39,525 nucleotides of DNA from Liolophura sinensis. Lineage: Eukaryota; Mollusca; Polyplacophora; Chitonida; Chitonidae. A program made the translations under genes and the position numbers. Location: positions 1 to 39,525 of the forward strand of contig NW_027018333.1 of assembly GCF_032854445.1 (NCBI RefSeq), given 5' to 3'. Below, one piece after another: positions 1 through 11,992 of the stretch (the stretch's first letter is position 1; each line of letters opens with the position of its first letter). Below the pieces are notes generated by a model. It was given only the letters and a program-made list of their open reading frames with translations, did not search any database and had not been told where the DNA came from.

Positions 1-2743
1 AAATACGTCGGATTAGCCTCTTACCAGCAGCACTGGAACAGTTTTTCCACTTTTGCATTTTTTGCCTGGTCTTTTTGTTAATTGAAATCGGCTACACTGT
101 ACTCTGTTACAATCGCGACTGGTCATTACTATATTCAACTTTTGACTATAAGTTATGTGCCCTTCGGTAGCCCAGAAGACCTGAAATCTTTGGCCAAGCC
201 ATTTAACTCACCCAGCAATTGCCTTACTTCTAAGTGCAAGACAATCTCAATGTCTTTATCTACGTGTAGAAAAACCACACCATTTGTACATAAGAAACAC
301 AAGGTACTTAATACAGTCTGCTGTAAAAAGTACAACTGAACACTGACCCACTTCAGTAAGGTGCCAAAAGATGCGGAATTGAGCCAGGCATCGGCAGCTG
401 TTGAAAAATTGCAAATTTCCCTTGTTTCCATGGAGTAAGAGCCGTTGCTGGGCACGTGATTATGACATCAATGATCATTCAATTGTCACTACAGCCAAAA
501 GTATTGGTCGGAGAGCAACGCGGATTGCACCATTCGATTTCTCGTCACAAAATACGTCGGATTAGCCTCTTACTAGTAGCACTGGAACAGTTTTTCCACT
601 TTTGCATTTTTGCCTGGTCTTTTTGTTAATTAAAACCGGCTACACTGTACTCTGTACAATCGCGACTGGTCATTACTATATTCAACTTTTGACTATAAGT
701 TATGTGCCCTTCGGTAGCACAGAAGGCGTCAAATCTTTGGGCTAAGCCCATTTAACTCACCAGCAATTGCCTTACTTCTACGTCCAAGACAATCTCAATG
801 TCTTTATCTACGTGTAGAAAAACCACACCATTTGTACATAAAAAAACACAAGGTACTTGATACAGTCTGCTGTAAAAAGTACAACTGAACACTGACAAAC
901 TTCAGTAAGGTGCCAAAAGATTCGGAATTGAGCCAGGCATCGGCAGCTGTTGACAAATTGCAAATTTCCCTGGTTTTCCATGGAGTAAGAGCCGTTGCTG
1001 GGCACTGACATCAATGATCATTCATTTGTCACTACAGCCAAAAGTATTGGTCGGAGAGCAACGCGGTTTGCACCATTCGATTTCTCGTCACAAAATACGT
1101 CGGATTAGCCTCTTACTAGTAGAACTGGAACAGTTTTTCCACTTGTGCATTTTTGCCTGGTCTTTTTGTTAATTGAAACCGGCTACACTGTACTCTGTAC
1201 AATCGCGACTGGTCATTACTATATTCAACTTTTGACTATAAGTTATGTGCCCTTTCGGTAGCCCAGAAGACCTGAAATCTTTGGGCTAAGCCCACTTAAC
1301 TCACCCAGCAATTGTCTTACTTCTAAGTGCAAGACAATCTCAATGTCTTTATCTACGTGTAGAAAAACCACACCATTTGTACATGAAAAACACAAGGTAC
1401 TTGATACAGTCTGCTGTAAAAGTACAACTGAACACTGACCCTCTTCAGTAAGGTGCCAAAAGATGCGGAATTGAGCCAGGCATCGGCAGCTGTTGAAAAA
1501 TTGCAAATTTCCCTGGTTTCCATGGAGTAAGAGCCGTTGCTGGGGCACGTGATTATGACATAAATGATCATTCAATTGTCACTACAGGCAAAAGTATTGG
1601 TCGGAGAGCAACGCGGGTTTGCACCATTCGATTTCTCGTCACAAAATACGTCGGATTAGCCTCTTACCAGCAGCACTGGAACAGTTTTTCCACTTTTGCA
1701 TTTTTACCTGGTCTTTTTGTTAATTGAATCGGCTACACTGTACTCTGTACAATCGCGACTGGTCATTACTATATTCAACTTTTGACTATAAGTTATGTGC
1801 CCTTCGGTAGCCCAGAAGACCTGAAATCTTTGGGCCAAGCCCATTTAACTCACCCAGCAATTGTCTTACTTCTAAGTCCAAGACAATCTCAATGTCTATC
1901 TACGTGTAGGAAAAACCACACCATTTGTACCCAAAAAAACACAAAGTACTTGATACAGTCTGCTGTAAAAAGTACAACTAAACACTGACCCACATGAATA
2001 AGGTGCCAAAAGATGCGGATTTGAGCCAGGTATCGGCAGCTGTTAAAAAATTGCAAATTTCCCCCGGTTTCCATGGAGTAAGAGCCGTTGCTGTGCACGT
2101 GATTATGACATAAATGATCATTCAATTGTCACTACAGGCAAAAGTATTGGTCGGAGAGCAACGCGGTTTGCACCATTCGATTTGTCGCCACAAAATACGT
2201 CGGATTAGCTTCTTACCAGCAGCACTGGAACAGTTTTTCCACTTTTGCATTTTTGCCTGTTCTTTTTGTTAATTGAAACCGGCTACACTGTACTCTGTAC
2301 AATCGCGACAGGTCATTACTATATTCAACTTTTGACTATAAGTTATGTGCCCTTCGGTAGCCCAGAAGACCTGAAATCTTTGGACCAGGCCCCATTTAAC
2401 TCACCCAGCAATTGCCTTACTTCTAAGTGCAAGACAATCTCAATGTCTTTATCTACGTGTAGAAAAACCCACACCCATTTGGTACATAAAAAACACAAGG
2501 TACTTGATACAGTCTGCTGTAAAAAGTACAACTGAACACTGACCCACTTCAGTAAGGTGCCAAAGATGCGGAATTGAGCCAGGCATCGGCAGCTGTTAAA
2601 AATTGCAAATATCCCTGGTTTCCATGGAGTAAGAGCCGTTGCTACGCATGTGATTATGACATAAATGATCATTCAATTGTCGCTACAGCCAAAAGTATTG
2701 GTCGGAGAGCAACACGGTTTGCACCATTCGATTTCTCGTCACA
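1..2743 (+). repeat. Monomers M1-M5, unordered and indel-rich
   Basis: Monomer starts are 1, 550, 1093, 1644 and 2193, with lengths 549, 543, 551, 549 and 551. M2 lacks 8 bases (GTGATTAT) after GGGCAC near 1005, which destroys the CACGTG present in nearly every other copy. Single-base gains and losses are frequent, for example an extra T in TGGTTTTCC near 975 and extra Cs around 2390-2475. M2 carries the TTACTAGTAGCAC variant and M4 the CATGAATAAGG variant. The right end of M5 has the GCTACGCATGTG and AACACGG signature that precedes every A-type monomer, so it is a D-type right half. No gene is present. Confidence 0.93.
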
Positions 2744-4392
2744 AAATACGTCGGATTAGACTCTTACCAGCAGCACTGGAACAGTTGACGCTTTTGCATT
2801 TTTACGTGGTCTTTTTGATAATTGAAATCGGCTACACTGTACTCTGTACAATCGCGACTGGTCATTACTATATTCAACTTTTGACTATAAGTTATGTGCC
2901 CTTCGGTAGCCCAGAAGACCTGAAATCTTTGGGCCCAGCCCATTTAACTCACCCAGCAATTGTCTTACTTCTAAGTCCAAGACAATGTCAATGTCTTTAT
3001 TTACGTGTAGAAAAACCACACCATTTGTACATAAAAAACACAAGGTACTTGATACAGTCTGCTGTAAAAAGTACAACTAAACACTGACCCACATTTATAA
3101 GGTGCCAAAAGATGCGGAATTGGGCTAGGCATCGGCAGCTGTTAAAAAATTGCAAATATCCATGGTTTCCATGGAGTAAGAGCCGTTGCTGGGCACGTGA
3201 TTATGACATCAATGATCATTCAATTGTCGCTACAGCCAAAAGTATAGGTCGGAGAGCAACGCGGATTGCACCATTCGATTTCTCGTCCACAAAATACGTC
3301 CGATAAGCCTCTTACCAGCAGCACTGGAACAGTTTTTCCACTTTTGCATTTTTGCCTGGTCTTTTTGTTAATTGAAACCGGCTACACTGTACTCTGTACA
3401 ATCGCTACTGGTCATTACTATATTCAACTTTTGACTATAAGGTTATGTGCCCTTCGGTAGCCCAGAAGACCTGAAATCTTTGGGCCAAGCCCCTTTAACT
3501 CACCCAGCAATTGTCTTACTTCTAAGTCCAAGACAATCTCAATGTCTTTATCTACGTGTAGAAAAACCACACCATTTGTACATAAAAAAACAAGGTACTT
3601 GATACAGTCTGCTGTAAAAAGTACAACTAAACACTGACCCACATTTATAAGGTGCCAAAAGATGCGGCATTGGGCCAGGCATCGGCAGCTGTTGAAAAAT
3701 TGCAAATTTCCTTGGTTTCCATGGAGTAAGAGCCGTTGCTGGGCACGTGATTATGACATAAATGATCATTCAATTGTCACTACAGCCAAAAGTATTGGTC
3801 GGAAAGCAACACGGTTTGCACCATTCGATTTCTCGTCACAAAATACGTCGAATTAGTCTCTTACCAGCAGCACTGGGACAGTTTTTCCACTTTTGCATTT
3901 TTGCCTGGTCTTTTTGTTAATTGAAATCGGCTACACTGTACTCTGTACAATCGCGGACTGGTCATTACTATAATCAACTTTTGACTATAAGTTATGTGCC
4001 CTTCGGTAGCCCAGAAGACCTGAAATCTTTGGGCTAAGCCCATTTTAACTCACCCAGCAATTGCCTTACTTCTAAGTCCAAGACAATCTCAATGTCTTTA
4101 TCTACGTGTAGAAAAACCACACCATTTGTACATAAAAAACACAAGGTACTTGATACAGTCTGCTGTAAAAAGTACAACTGAACACTGACCCACTTCAGTA
4201 AGGTGCCAAAAGATGCGGAATTGAGCCAGGCATCGGCAGCTGTTAAAAAATTGCAAATATCCCTGGTTTCCATGGAGTAAGAGCCGTTGCTACGCATGTG
4301 ATTATGACATAAATGATCATTCAATTGTCGCTACAGCCAAAAGTATTGGTCGGAGAGCAACACGAGTTTGCACCATTCGATTTCTCGTCACA
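2744..4392 (+). repeat. Higher-order repeat copy 1, monomers A-B-D (M6-M8)
   Basis: Starts are 2744 (A), 3292 (B) and 3841 (D). Type A is marked by GTTGACGCTTTTGC in place of the usual T-tract, by ACGTGGTC and by TTTGATAATTG, and is normally 547 bp (548 here, with an extra base near 3287). Type B begins GTCCGATAAGCC instead of GTCGGATTAGCC and has CATAAAAAAACAAGG. Type D begins GTCGAATTAGTCTC with CACTGGGAC, and its right half ends GCTACGCATGTG then AACACG. Compared with later copies, type C is missing between B and D. The next A starts at 4393, so this copy is a three-monomer version (offset 1648-1649) of a four-monomer unit. Confidence 0.85.
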
Positions 4393-6583
4393 AAATACGT
4401 CGGATTAGACTCTTACCAGCAGCACTGGAAACAGTTGACGCTTTTGCATTTTTACGTGGTCTTTTTGATAATTGAAATCGGCTACACTGTACTCTGTACA
4501 ATCGCGACTGGTCATTACTATATTCAACTTTTGACTATAAGTTATGTGCCCTTCGGTAGCCCAGAAGACCTGAAATCTTTGGGCCCAGCCCATTTAACTC
4601 ACCCAGCAATTGTCTTACTTCTAAGTCCAAGACAATGTCAATGTCTTTATTTACGTGTAGAAAAACCACACCATTTGTACATAAAAAACACAAGGTACTT
4701 GATACAGTCTGCTGTAAAAAGTACAACTAAACACTGACCCACATTTATAAGGTGCCAAAAGATGCGGAATTGGGCTAGGCATCGGCAGCTGTTAAAAATT
4801 GCAAATATCCATGGTTTCCATGGAGTAAGAGCCGTTGCTGGGCACGTGATTATGACATCAATGATCATTCAATTGTCGCTACAGCCAAAAGTATAGGTCG
4901 CAGAGCAACGCGGATTGCACCATTCGATTTCTCGTCACAAATTACGTCCGATAAGCCTCTTACCAGCAGCACTGGAACAGTTTTTCCACTTTTGCATTTT
5001 TGCCTGGTCTTTTTGTTATTGAAACCGGCTACACTGTACTCTGTACAATCGCTACTGGTCATTACTATATTCAACTTTTGACTATAAGTTATGTGCCCTT
5101 CGTAGCCCAGAAGACCTGAAATCTTTGGGCCAAGCCCCTTTAAACTCACCCAGCAATTGTCTTACTTCTAAGTCCAAGACAATCTCAATGTCTTTATCTA
5201 CGTGTAGAAAAACCACACCATTTGTACATAAAAAAACAAGATACTTGATACAGTCTGCTGTAAAAAGTACAACTAAACACTGACCCACATTTATAAGGTG
5301 CCAAAAGATGCGGAATTGGGCCCAGGCATCGGCAGCTGTTAAAAAATTGCAAATATCCATGGTTTCCATGGAGTAAGAGCCGTTGCTGGGCACGTGATTA
5401 TGACATAAATGATCATTGAATTGTCGCTACAGCAAAAGTATTGGTCGGAGAGCAACGCGGTTTGCACCATTCGATTTCTCGTCACAAAATACGTCGGATT
5501 AGCCTCTTACCAGCAGCACTGGAACAGTTTTTCCACTTTTGCATTTTTGCCTGGTCTTTTTGTTAATTGAAATCGGCTACACTGTACTCTGTACAATCGC
5601 GACTGGTCATTACTATATTCAACTTTTGACTAAAAGTTATGTGCCCTTCGGTAGCCCAGAAGACCTGAAATCTTTGGGCTAAGCCCATTTAACTCACCCA
5701 GCAAATGCCTACTTCTAAGTGCAAGACAATCTCAATGTCTTTATCTACGTGTAGAAAAACCACACCATTTGTACGTGAAAAACACAAGGTACTTGATACA
5801 GTCTGCTGTAAAAAGTTCAACTGAACACTGACCCACTTCAGTAAGGTGCCAAAAGATGCGGAATTGGGCCAGGCATCGGCAGCTGTTGAAAAATTGCAAA
5901 TTTCCTTGGTTTCCATGGAGTAAGAGCCGTTGCTGGGCACGTGATTATGACATAAATGATCATTCAATTGTCACTACAGCCAAAAGTATTGGTCGGAAAG
6001 CAACGCGGTTTGCACCATTCGATTTCTCGTCACAAAATACGTCGAATTAGTCTCTTACCAGCAGCACTGGGACAGTTTTTCCACTTTTGCATTTTTGCCT
6101 GGTCTTTTTGTTAATTGAAATCGGCTACACTGTACTCTGTACAATCGCGACTGGTCATTACTACAATCAACTTTTGACTATAAGTTATGTGCCCTTCGGT
6201 AGCCCAGAAGACCTGAAATCTTTGGGCTAAGCCCATTTAACTCACCCAGCAATTGCCTTACTTCTAAGTCCAAGACAATCTCAATGTCTTTATCTACGTG
6301 TAGAAAAACCACACCATTTGTACATAAAAAACACAAGGTACTTGATACCGTCTGCTGTAAAAAGTACAACTAAACACTGACCCACTTCAGTAAGGTGCCA
6401 AAAGATGCGGAATTGGGCCAGGCATCGGCAGCTGTTAAAAAATTGCAAATATCCCTGGTTTCCATGGAGTAAGAGCCGTTGCTGGGCACGTAATTATGAC
6501 ATAAATGATCATTTAATTGTCGCTACGGCCAAAGGTATTGGTCGGAGAGCAACGCGGTTTGCACCATTCGATTTCTCGTCACA
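4393..6583 (+). repeat. Higher-order repeat copy 2, monomers A-B-C-D (M9-M12)
   Basis: Starts are 4393 (A), 4940 (B), 5487 (C) and 6035 (D). Type C is marked by GACTAAAAGTTATG, by GCAAATGCC instead of GCAATTGCC, and by GTACGTGAAAAAC with AAAAGTTCAACTG. Each of the four has its counterpart in M19-M22 with matching private variants. The D monomer changes identity partway. Its left part matches the other D copies, but after about monomer position 420 it carries the CACGTAATTATG and CCAAAGGTATTGG signature of another subtype (X, as in M26, M32, M41 and M48), so a crossover or conversion junction lies inside it. Small indels separate this copy from the cleaner M19-M22 copy. Confidence 0.87.
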
Positions 6584-9328
6584 AAATACGTCGGATTAGC
6601 CTCTTACCAGCAGCACTGGAACAGTTTTTCCACTTTTGCATTTTTGCCTGGTCTTTTTGTTAATTGAAATCGGCTACACTGTACTCTGTACAATCGCGAC
6701 TGGTCATTACTATATTCAACTTTTGACTATAAGTTATGTGCCCTTCGGTAGCCCAGAAGACCTGAAATCATTGGGCTAAGCCCATTTAACTCACCCAGCA
6801 ATTGCCTTACTTCTAAGTGCAAGACAATCTCAATGTCTTTATCTACGTGTAGAAAAACCAGACCATTTGTACATAAAAAACACAAGGTACTTGATACAGT
6901 CTGCTGTAAAAAGTACAACTGAACACTGACCCACTTCAGTAAGGTGCCAAAAGATGCGGAATTGAGCCAGGCATCGGTAGCTGTTGAAAAATTGCAAATT
7001 TCCCTGGTTTCCATGGAGTAAGAGCCGTTGCTGGGCACGTGATTATGACATCAATGATCATTCAATTGTCACTACAGCCAAAAGTATTGGTCGGAGAGCA
7101 ACGCGGATTGCACCATTCGATTTCTCGTCACAAAATACGTCGGATTAGACTCTTACCAGCAGCAATGGAACAGTTTTTCCAATTTTGCATTTTTGCCTGG
7201 TCTTTTTGTTAATTGAAATCGGCTACACTGTACTCTGTACAATCGCGACTGGTCATTACTATATTCAACTTTTTACTATATGTTATGTGCCCTTCGGTAG
7301 CCCAGAAGACGTCAAATCTTTGGGCTAAGCCCATTTAACTCACCCAGCAATTGCCTTACTTCTAAGTCGAAGACAATCTCAATGTCTTTATCTACGTGTA
7401 GAAAAACCACACCATTTGTACATAAAAAACACGAGGTACTTGATACAGTCTGCTGTAAAAACTACAACTAAACACTGACCCACATTTATAAGGTGCCAAA
7501 AGATGCGGAATTGGGCCAGGCATTGGCAGCTGTTAAAAAATTGCAAATATCCCTGGTTTCCATGGAGTAAGAGCCGTTGCTGGGCACGTGATTATGACAT
7601 CAATGATCATTCAATTGTCACTACAGGCAAAAGTATTGGTCGGAGAGCAACGCGGTTTGCACCATTCGATTTCTCGTCACAAAATACGTCGGATTAGCCT
7701 CTTACCAGCAGCACTGGAACAGTTTTTCCACTTTTGCATTTTTGCCTGGTCTTTTTGTTAATTGAAATCGGCTACACTGTACTCTGTACAATCGCGACTT
7801 GTCATTACTATATTCAACTTTTGACTATAAGTTATGTGCCCTTCGGTAGCCCAGAAGACCTGAAATCTTTGGGCTAAGCCCATTTAACTCACCCAGCAAT
7901 TGCCTTACTTCTAAGTGCAAGACAATCTCAATGTCTTTATCTACGTGTAGAAAAGCCACACCATTTGTACATAAAAAACACAAGGTACTTGATACAGTCT
8001 GCTGTAAAAAGTACAACTGAACACTGACCCACTTCAGTAAGGTGCCAAAAGATGCGGAATTGAGCCAGGCATCGGCAGCTGTTGAAAAATTGCAAATTTC
8101 CCTGGTTTCCATGGAGTAAGAGCCGTTGCTGGGCACGTGATTATGACATAAATGATCATTCAATTGTCACTACAGCCAAAAGTATTGGTCGGAGAGCAAC
8201 GTGGTTTGCACCATTCGATTTCTCGTCACAAAATACGTCGGATTAGCCTCTTACCTGCAGCACTGGAACAGTTTTTCCACTTTTGCATTTTTGCCTGGTC
8301 TTTTTGTTAATTGAAATCGGCTACACTGTACTCTGTACAATCGCGACTGGTCATTACTATAATCAACTTTTGACTATAAGTTATGTGCCCTTCGGTAGCC
8401 CAGAAGACGTCAAATCTTTGGGCTAAGCCCATTTAACTCACCCAGCAATTGTCTTACTTCTAAGTCAAATACAATCTCAATGTCTTTATCTACGTGTAGA
8501 AAAACCACACCATTTGTACATAAAAAACACAAGGTACTTGATACAGTCTGCTGTAAAAAGTACAACTGACCACAGACCCACTTCAGTTAAGTGCCAAAAG
8601 ATGCGGAATTGAGCCAGGTATCGGCAGCTGTTGAAAAATTGCAAATTTCCCTGGTTTCCATGGAGTAAGAGCCGTTGCTGGGCACGTGATTATGACATCA
8701 ATGATCATTCAATTGTCACTACAGCCAAAAGTATTGGTCGGAGAGCAACGCGGATTGCACCATTCGATTTCTCGTCACAAAATACGTCGGATTAGACTCT
8801 TACCAGCAGCACTGGAACAGTTTTTCCAATTTTGCATTTTTGCCTGGTCTTTTTGTTAATTGAAATCGGCTACACTGTACTATGTACCATTGCGACTGGT
8901 CATTACTATATTCAACTTTTTACTGTATGTTATGTGCCCTTCGGTAGCCCAGAAGACGTCAAATCTTTGGGCTAAGCCCATTTAACTCACCCAGAAATTG
9001 CCTTACTTCTAAGTCGAAGACAATCTCAATGTCTTTATCTACGTGTAGAAAAACCACACCATTTGTACATAAAAAACACAAGGTACTTGATACAGTCTGC
9101 TGTAAAAACTACAACTAAACACTGACCCACATTTATAAGGTGGCAAAAGATGCGGAATTGGGCCAGGCATCGGCAGCTGTTAAAAAATTGCAAATATCCC
9201 TGGTTTCCATGGAGTAAGAGCCGTTGCTGGGCACGTGATTATGACATAAATGATCATTCAATTGTCAATACAGCCAAAAGTATTGGTCGGAGAGCAACGC
9301 GGATTGCACCATTCGATTTCTCGTCACA
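6584..9328 (+). repeat. Monomers M13-M17, mixed subtypes
   Basis: Starts are 6584, 7133, 7682, 8231 and 8780, and all are exactly 549 bp. M13 has CTGAAATCATTGGG and CCAGACCATTTG and is almost the same as M27, which lies 14 monomers downstream (offset 7601 bp including the M18 deletion). M14 and M17 match each other at a three-monomer offset. Both have TTTTTCCAATTTTGC, CTTTTTACT followed by a TGTTATG variant, GACGTCAAATC, AAGTCGAAG and AAAACTACAACTAAAC. M16 has the TGACCACAGACC variant. No gene is present. Confidence 0.9.
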
Positions 9329-9799
9329 AAATACGTCGGATTAGCCTCTTACCAGCAGCACTGGAACAGTTTTTCTACTTTTGCATTTTTGCCTGGTCTT
9401 TTTGTTAATTGAAATCGGCTACACTGTACTATGTACAATCGCGACTGGTCATTACTATATTAAACTTTTGACTATAAGTTATGTGCCCTTCGGTAGCCCA
9501 GAAGACCTGAAATCTTTGGGCTAAGCCCATTTTATTTATAAACACATTTGTACATAAAAAACACAAGGTACTTGATACAGTCTGCTGTAAAAAGTACAAC
9601 TGAACACTGACCCACTTCAGTAAGGTGCCAAAAGATGCGGAATTGAGCCAGGCATCGGCAGCTGTTAAAAAATTGCAAATATCCCTGGTTTCCATGGCTA
9701 CGCATGTGATTATGACATAAATGATCATTCAATTGTCGCTACAGCCAAAAGTATTGGTCGGAGAGCAACACGGTTTGCACCATTCGATTTCTCGTCACA
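9329..9799 (+). repeat. Truncated monomer M18 (471 bp) with two internal deletions
   Basis: This is the only strongly shortened monomer in the window. At about 9530-9544 the segment that normally runs from AAGCCCATTT to CATTTGTAC has lost a net 64 bp, and about a dozen bases (TATTTATAAACA) not found at that place in any other copy fill the junction. A second deletion, at 9697/9698, removes 14 bp directly after CCATGG and shares one base of homology at its ends. Together they account for the 78-bp shortfall. The right end has the GCATGTG and AACACGG signature of a D-type half, and an A monomer follows as expected. Confidence 0.9.
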
Positions 9800-11992
9800 A
9801 AATACGTCGGATTAGACTCTTACCAGCAGCACTGGAACAGTTGACGCTTTTGCATTTTTACGTGGTCTTTTTGATAATTGAAATCGGCTACACTGTACTC
9901 TGTACAATCGCGACTGGTCATTACTATATTCAACTTTTGACTATAAGTTATGTGCCCTTCGGTAGCCCAGAAGACCTGAAATCTTTGGGCCCAGCCCATT
10001 TAACTCACCCAGCAATTGTCTTACTTCTAAGTCCAAGACAATGTCAATGTCTTTATTTACGTGTAGAAAAACCACACCATTTGTACATAAAAAACACAAG
10101 GTACTTGATACAGTCTGCTGTAAAAAGTACAACTAAACACTGACCCACATTTATAAGGTGCCAAAAGATGCGGAATTGGGCTAGGCATCGGCAGCTGTTA
10201 AAAAATTGCAAATATCCATGGTTTCCATGGAGTAAGAGCCGTTGCTGGGCACGTGATTATGACATCAATGATCATTCAATTGTCGCTACAGCCAAAAGTA
10301 TAGGTCGGAGAGCAACGCGGATTGCACCATTCGATTTCTCGTCACAAAATACGTCCGATAAGCCTCTTACCAGCAGCACTGGAACAGTTTTTCCACTTTT
10401 GCATTTTTGCCTGGTCTTTTTGTTAATTGAAACCGGCTACACTGTACTCTGTACAATCGCTACTGGTCATTACTATATTCAACTTTTGACTATAAGTTAT
10501 GTGCCCTTCGGTAGCCCAGAAGACCTGAAATCTTTGGGCCAAGCCCCTTTAACTCACCCAGCAATTGTCTTACTTCTAAGTCCAAGACAATCTCAATGTC
10601 TTTATCTACGTGTAGAAAAACCACACCATTTGTACATAAAAAAACAAGGTACTTGATACAGTCTGCTGTAAAAAGTACAACTAAACACTGACCCACATTT
10701 ATAAGGTGCCAAAAGATGCGGAATTGGGCCAGGCATCGGCAGCTGTTAAAAAATTGCAAATATCCATGGTTTCCATGGAGTAAGAGCCGTTGCTGGGCAC
10801 GTGATTATGACATAAATGATCATTGAATTGTCGCTACAGCCAAAAGTATTGGTCGGAGAGCAACGCGGTTTGCACCATTCGATTTCTCGTCACAAAATAC
10901 GTCGGATTAGCCTCTTACCAGCAGCACTGGAACAGTTTTTCCACTTTTGCATTTTTGCCTGGTCTTTTTGTTAATTGAAATCGGCTACACTGTACTCTGT
11001 ACAATCGCGACTGGTCATTACTATATTCAACTTTTGACTAAAAGTTATGTGCCCTTCGGTAGCCCAGAAGACCTGAAATCTTTGGGCTAAGCCCATTTAA
11101 CTCACCCAGCAAATGCCTTACTTCTAAGTGCAAGACAATCTCAATGTCTTTATCTACGTGTAGAAAAACCACACCATTTGTACGTGAAAAACACAAGGTA
11201 CTTGATACAGTCTGCTGTAAAAAGTTCAACTGAACACTGACCCACTTCAGTAAGGTGCCAAAAGATGCGGAATTGGGCCAGGCATCGGCAGCTGTTGAAA
11301 AATTGCAAATTTCCTTGGTTTCCATGGAGTAAGAGCCGTTGCTGGGCACGTGATTATGACATAAATGATCATTCAATTGTCACTACAGCCAAAAGTATTG
11401 GTCGGAAAGCAACGCGGTTTGCACCATTCGATTTCTCGTCACAAAATACGTCGAATTAGTCTCTTACCAGCAGCACTGGGACAGTTTTTCCACTTTTGCA
11501 TTTTTGCCTGGTCTTTTTGTTAATTGAAATCGGCTACACTGTACTCTGTACAATCGCGACTGGTCATTACTATAATCAACTTTTGACTATAAGTTATGTG
11601 CCCTTCGGTAGCCCAGAAGACCTGAAATCTTTGGGCTAAGCCCATTTAACTCACCCAGCAATTGCCTTACTTCTAAGTCCAAGACAATCTCAATGTCTTT
11701 ATCTACGTGTAGAAAAACCACACCATTTGTACATAAAAAACACAAGGTACTTGATACAGTCTGCTGTAAAAAGTACAACTGAACACTGACCCACTTCAGT
11801 AAGGTGCCAAAAGATGCGGAATTGAGCCAGGCATCGGCAGCTGTTAAAAAATTGCAAATATCCCTGGTTTCCATGGAGTAAGAGCCGTTGCTACGCATGT
11901 GATTATGACATAAATGATCATTCAATTGTCGCTACAGCCAAAAGTATTGGTCGGAGAGCAACACGGTTTGCACCATTCGATTTCTCGTCACA
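9800..11992 (+). repeat. Higher-order repeat copy 3, monomers A-B-C-D (M19-M22)
   Basis: Starts are 9800 (A), 10347 (B), 10895 (C) and 11444 (D). This is the cleanest ABCD unit, 2193 bp to the next A at 11993. That equals four monomers minus three bases (A is two bases shorter than 549 and B one base shorter). Each subtype has the private variants described for the earlier copies: GTTGACGCTTTTGC in A, GTCCGATAAGCC in B, GACTAAAAGTTATG with GCAAATGCC in C, and GTCGAATTAGTCTC in D. The A and B monomers also have CCATGG-TTT-CCATGG at 10216-10230 and 10764-10778. Confidence 0.9.

Noticed and set aside
189-201. TGGGCTAAGCCCA as a terminator or regulatory hairpin
   Set aside because: The stem is six bases with a one-base centre, too tight for a stable hairpin. 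Several subtypes break it (CGGCTAAGCCC, GGGCCCAGCCC) without compensating changes.
528-545. RNA polymerase III B-box-like sequence (ATTCGATTT), suggesting a tRNA- or SINE-derived monomer
   Set aside because: Only the TTCGA core fits. No convincing A box lies at the right distance and no cloverleaf can be drawn.
530-550. CENP-B box-like sequence at CATTCGATTTCTCGTC
   Set aside because: It shares TTCG with the box core, but the later A and CGGG positions do not fit. CCTTCGGTAGCCC fails in the same way.
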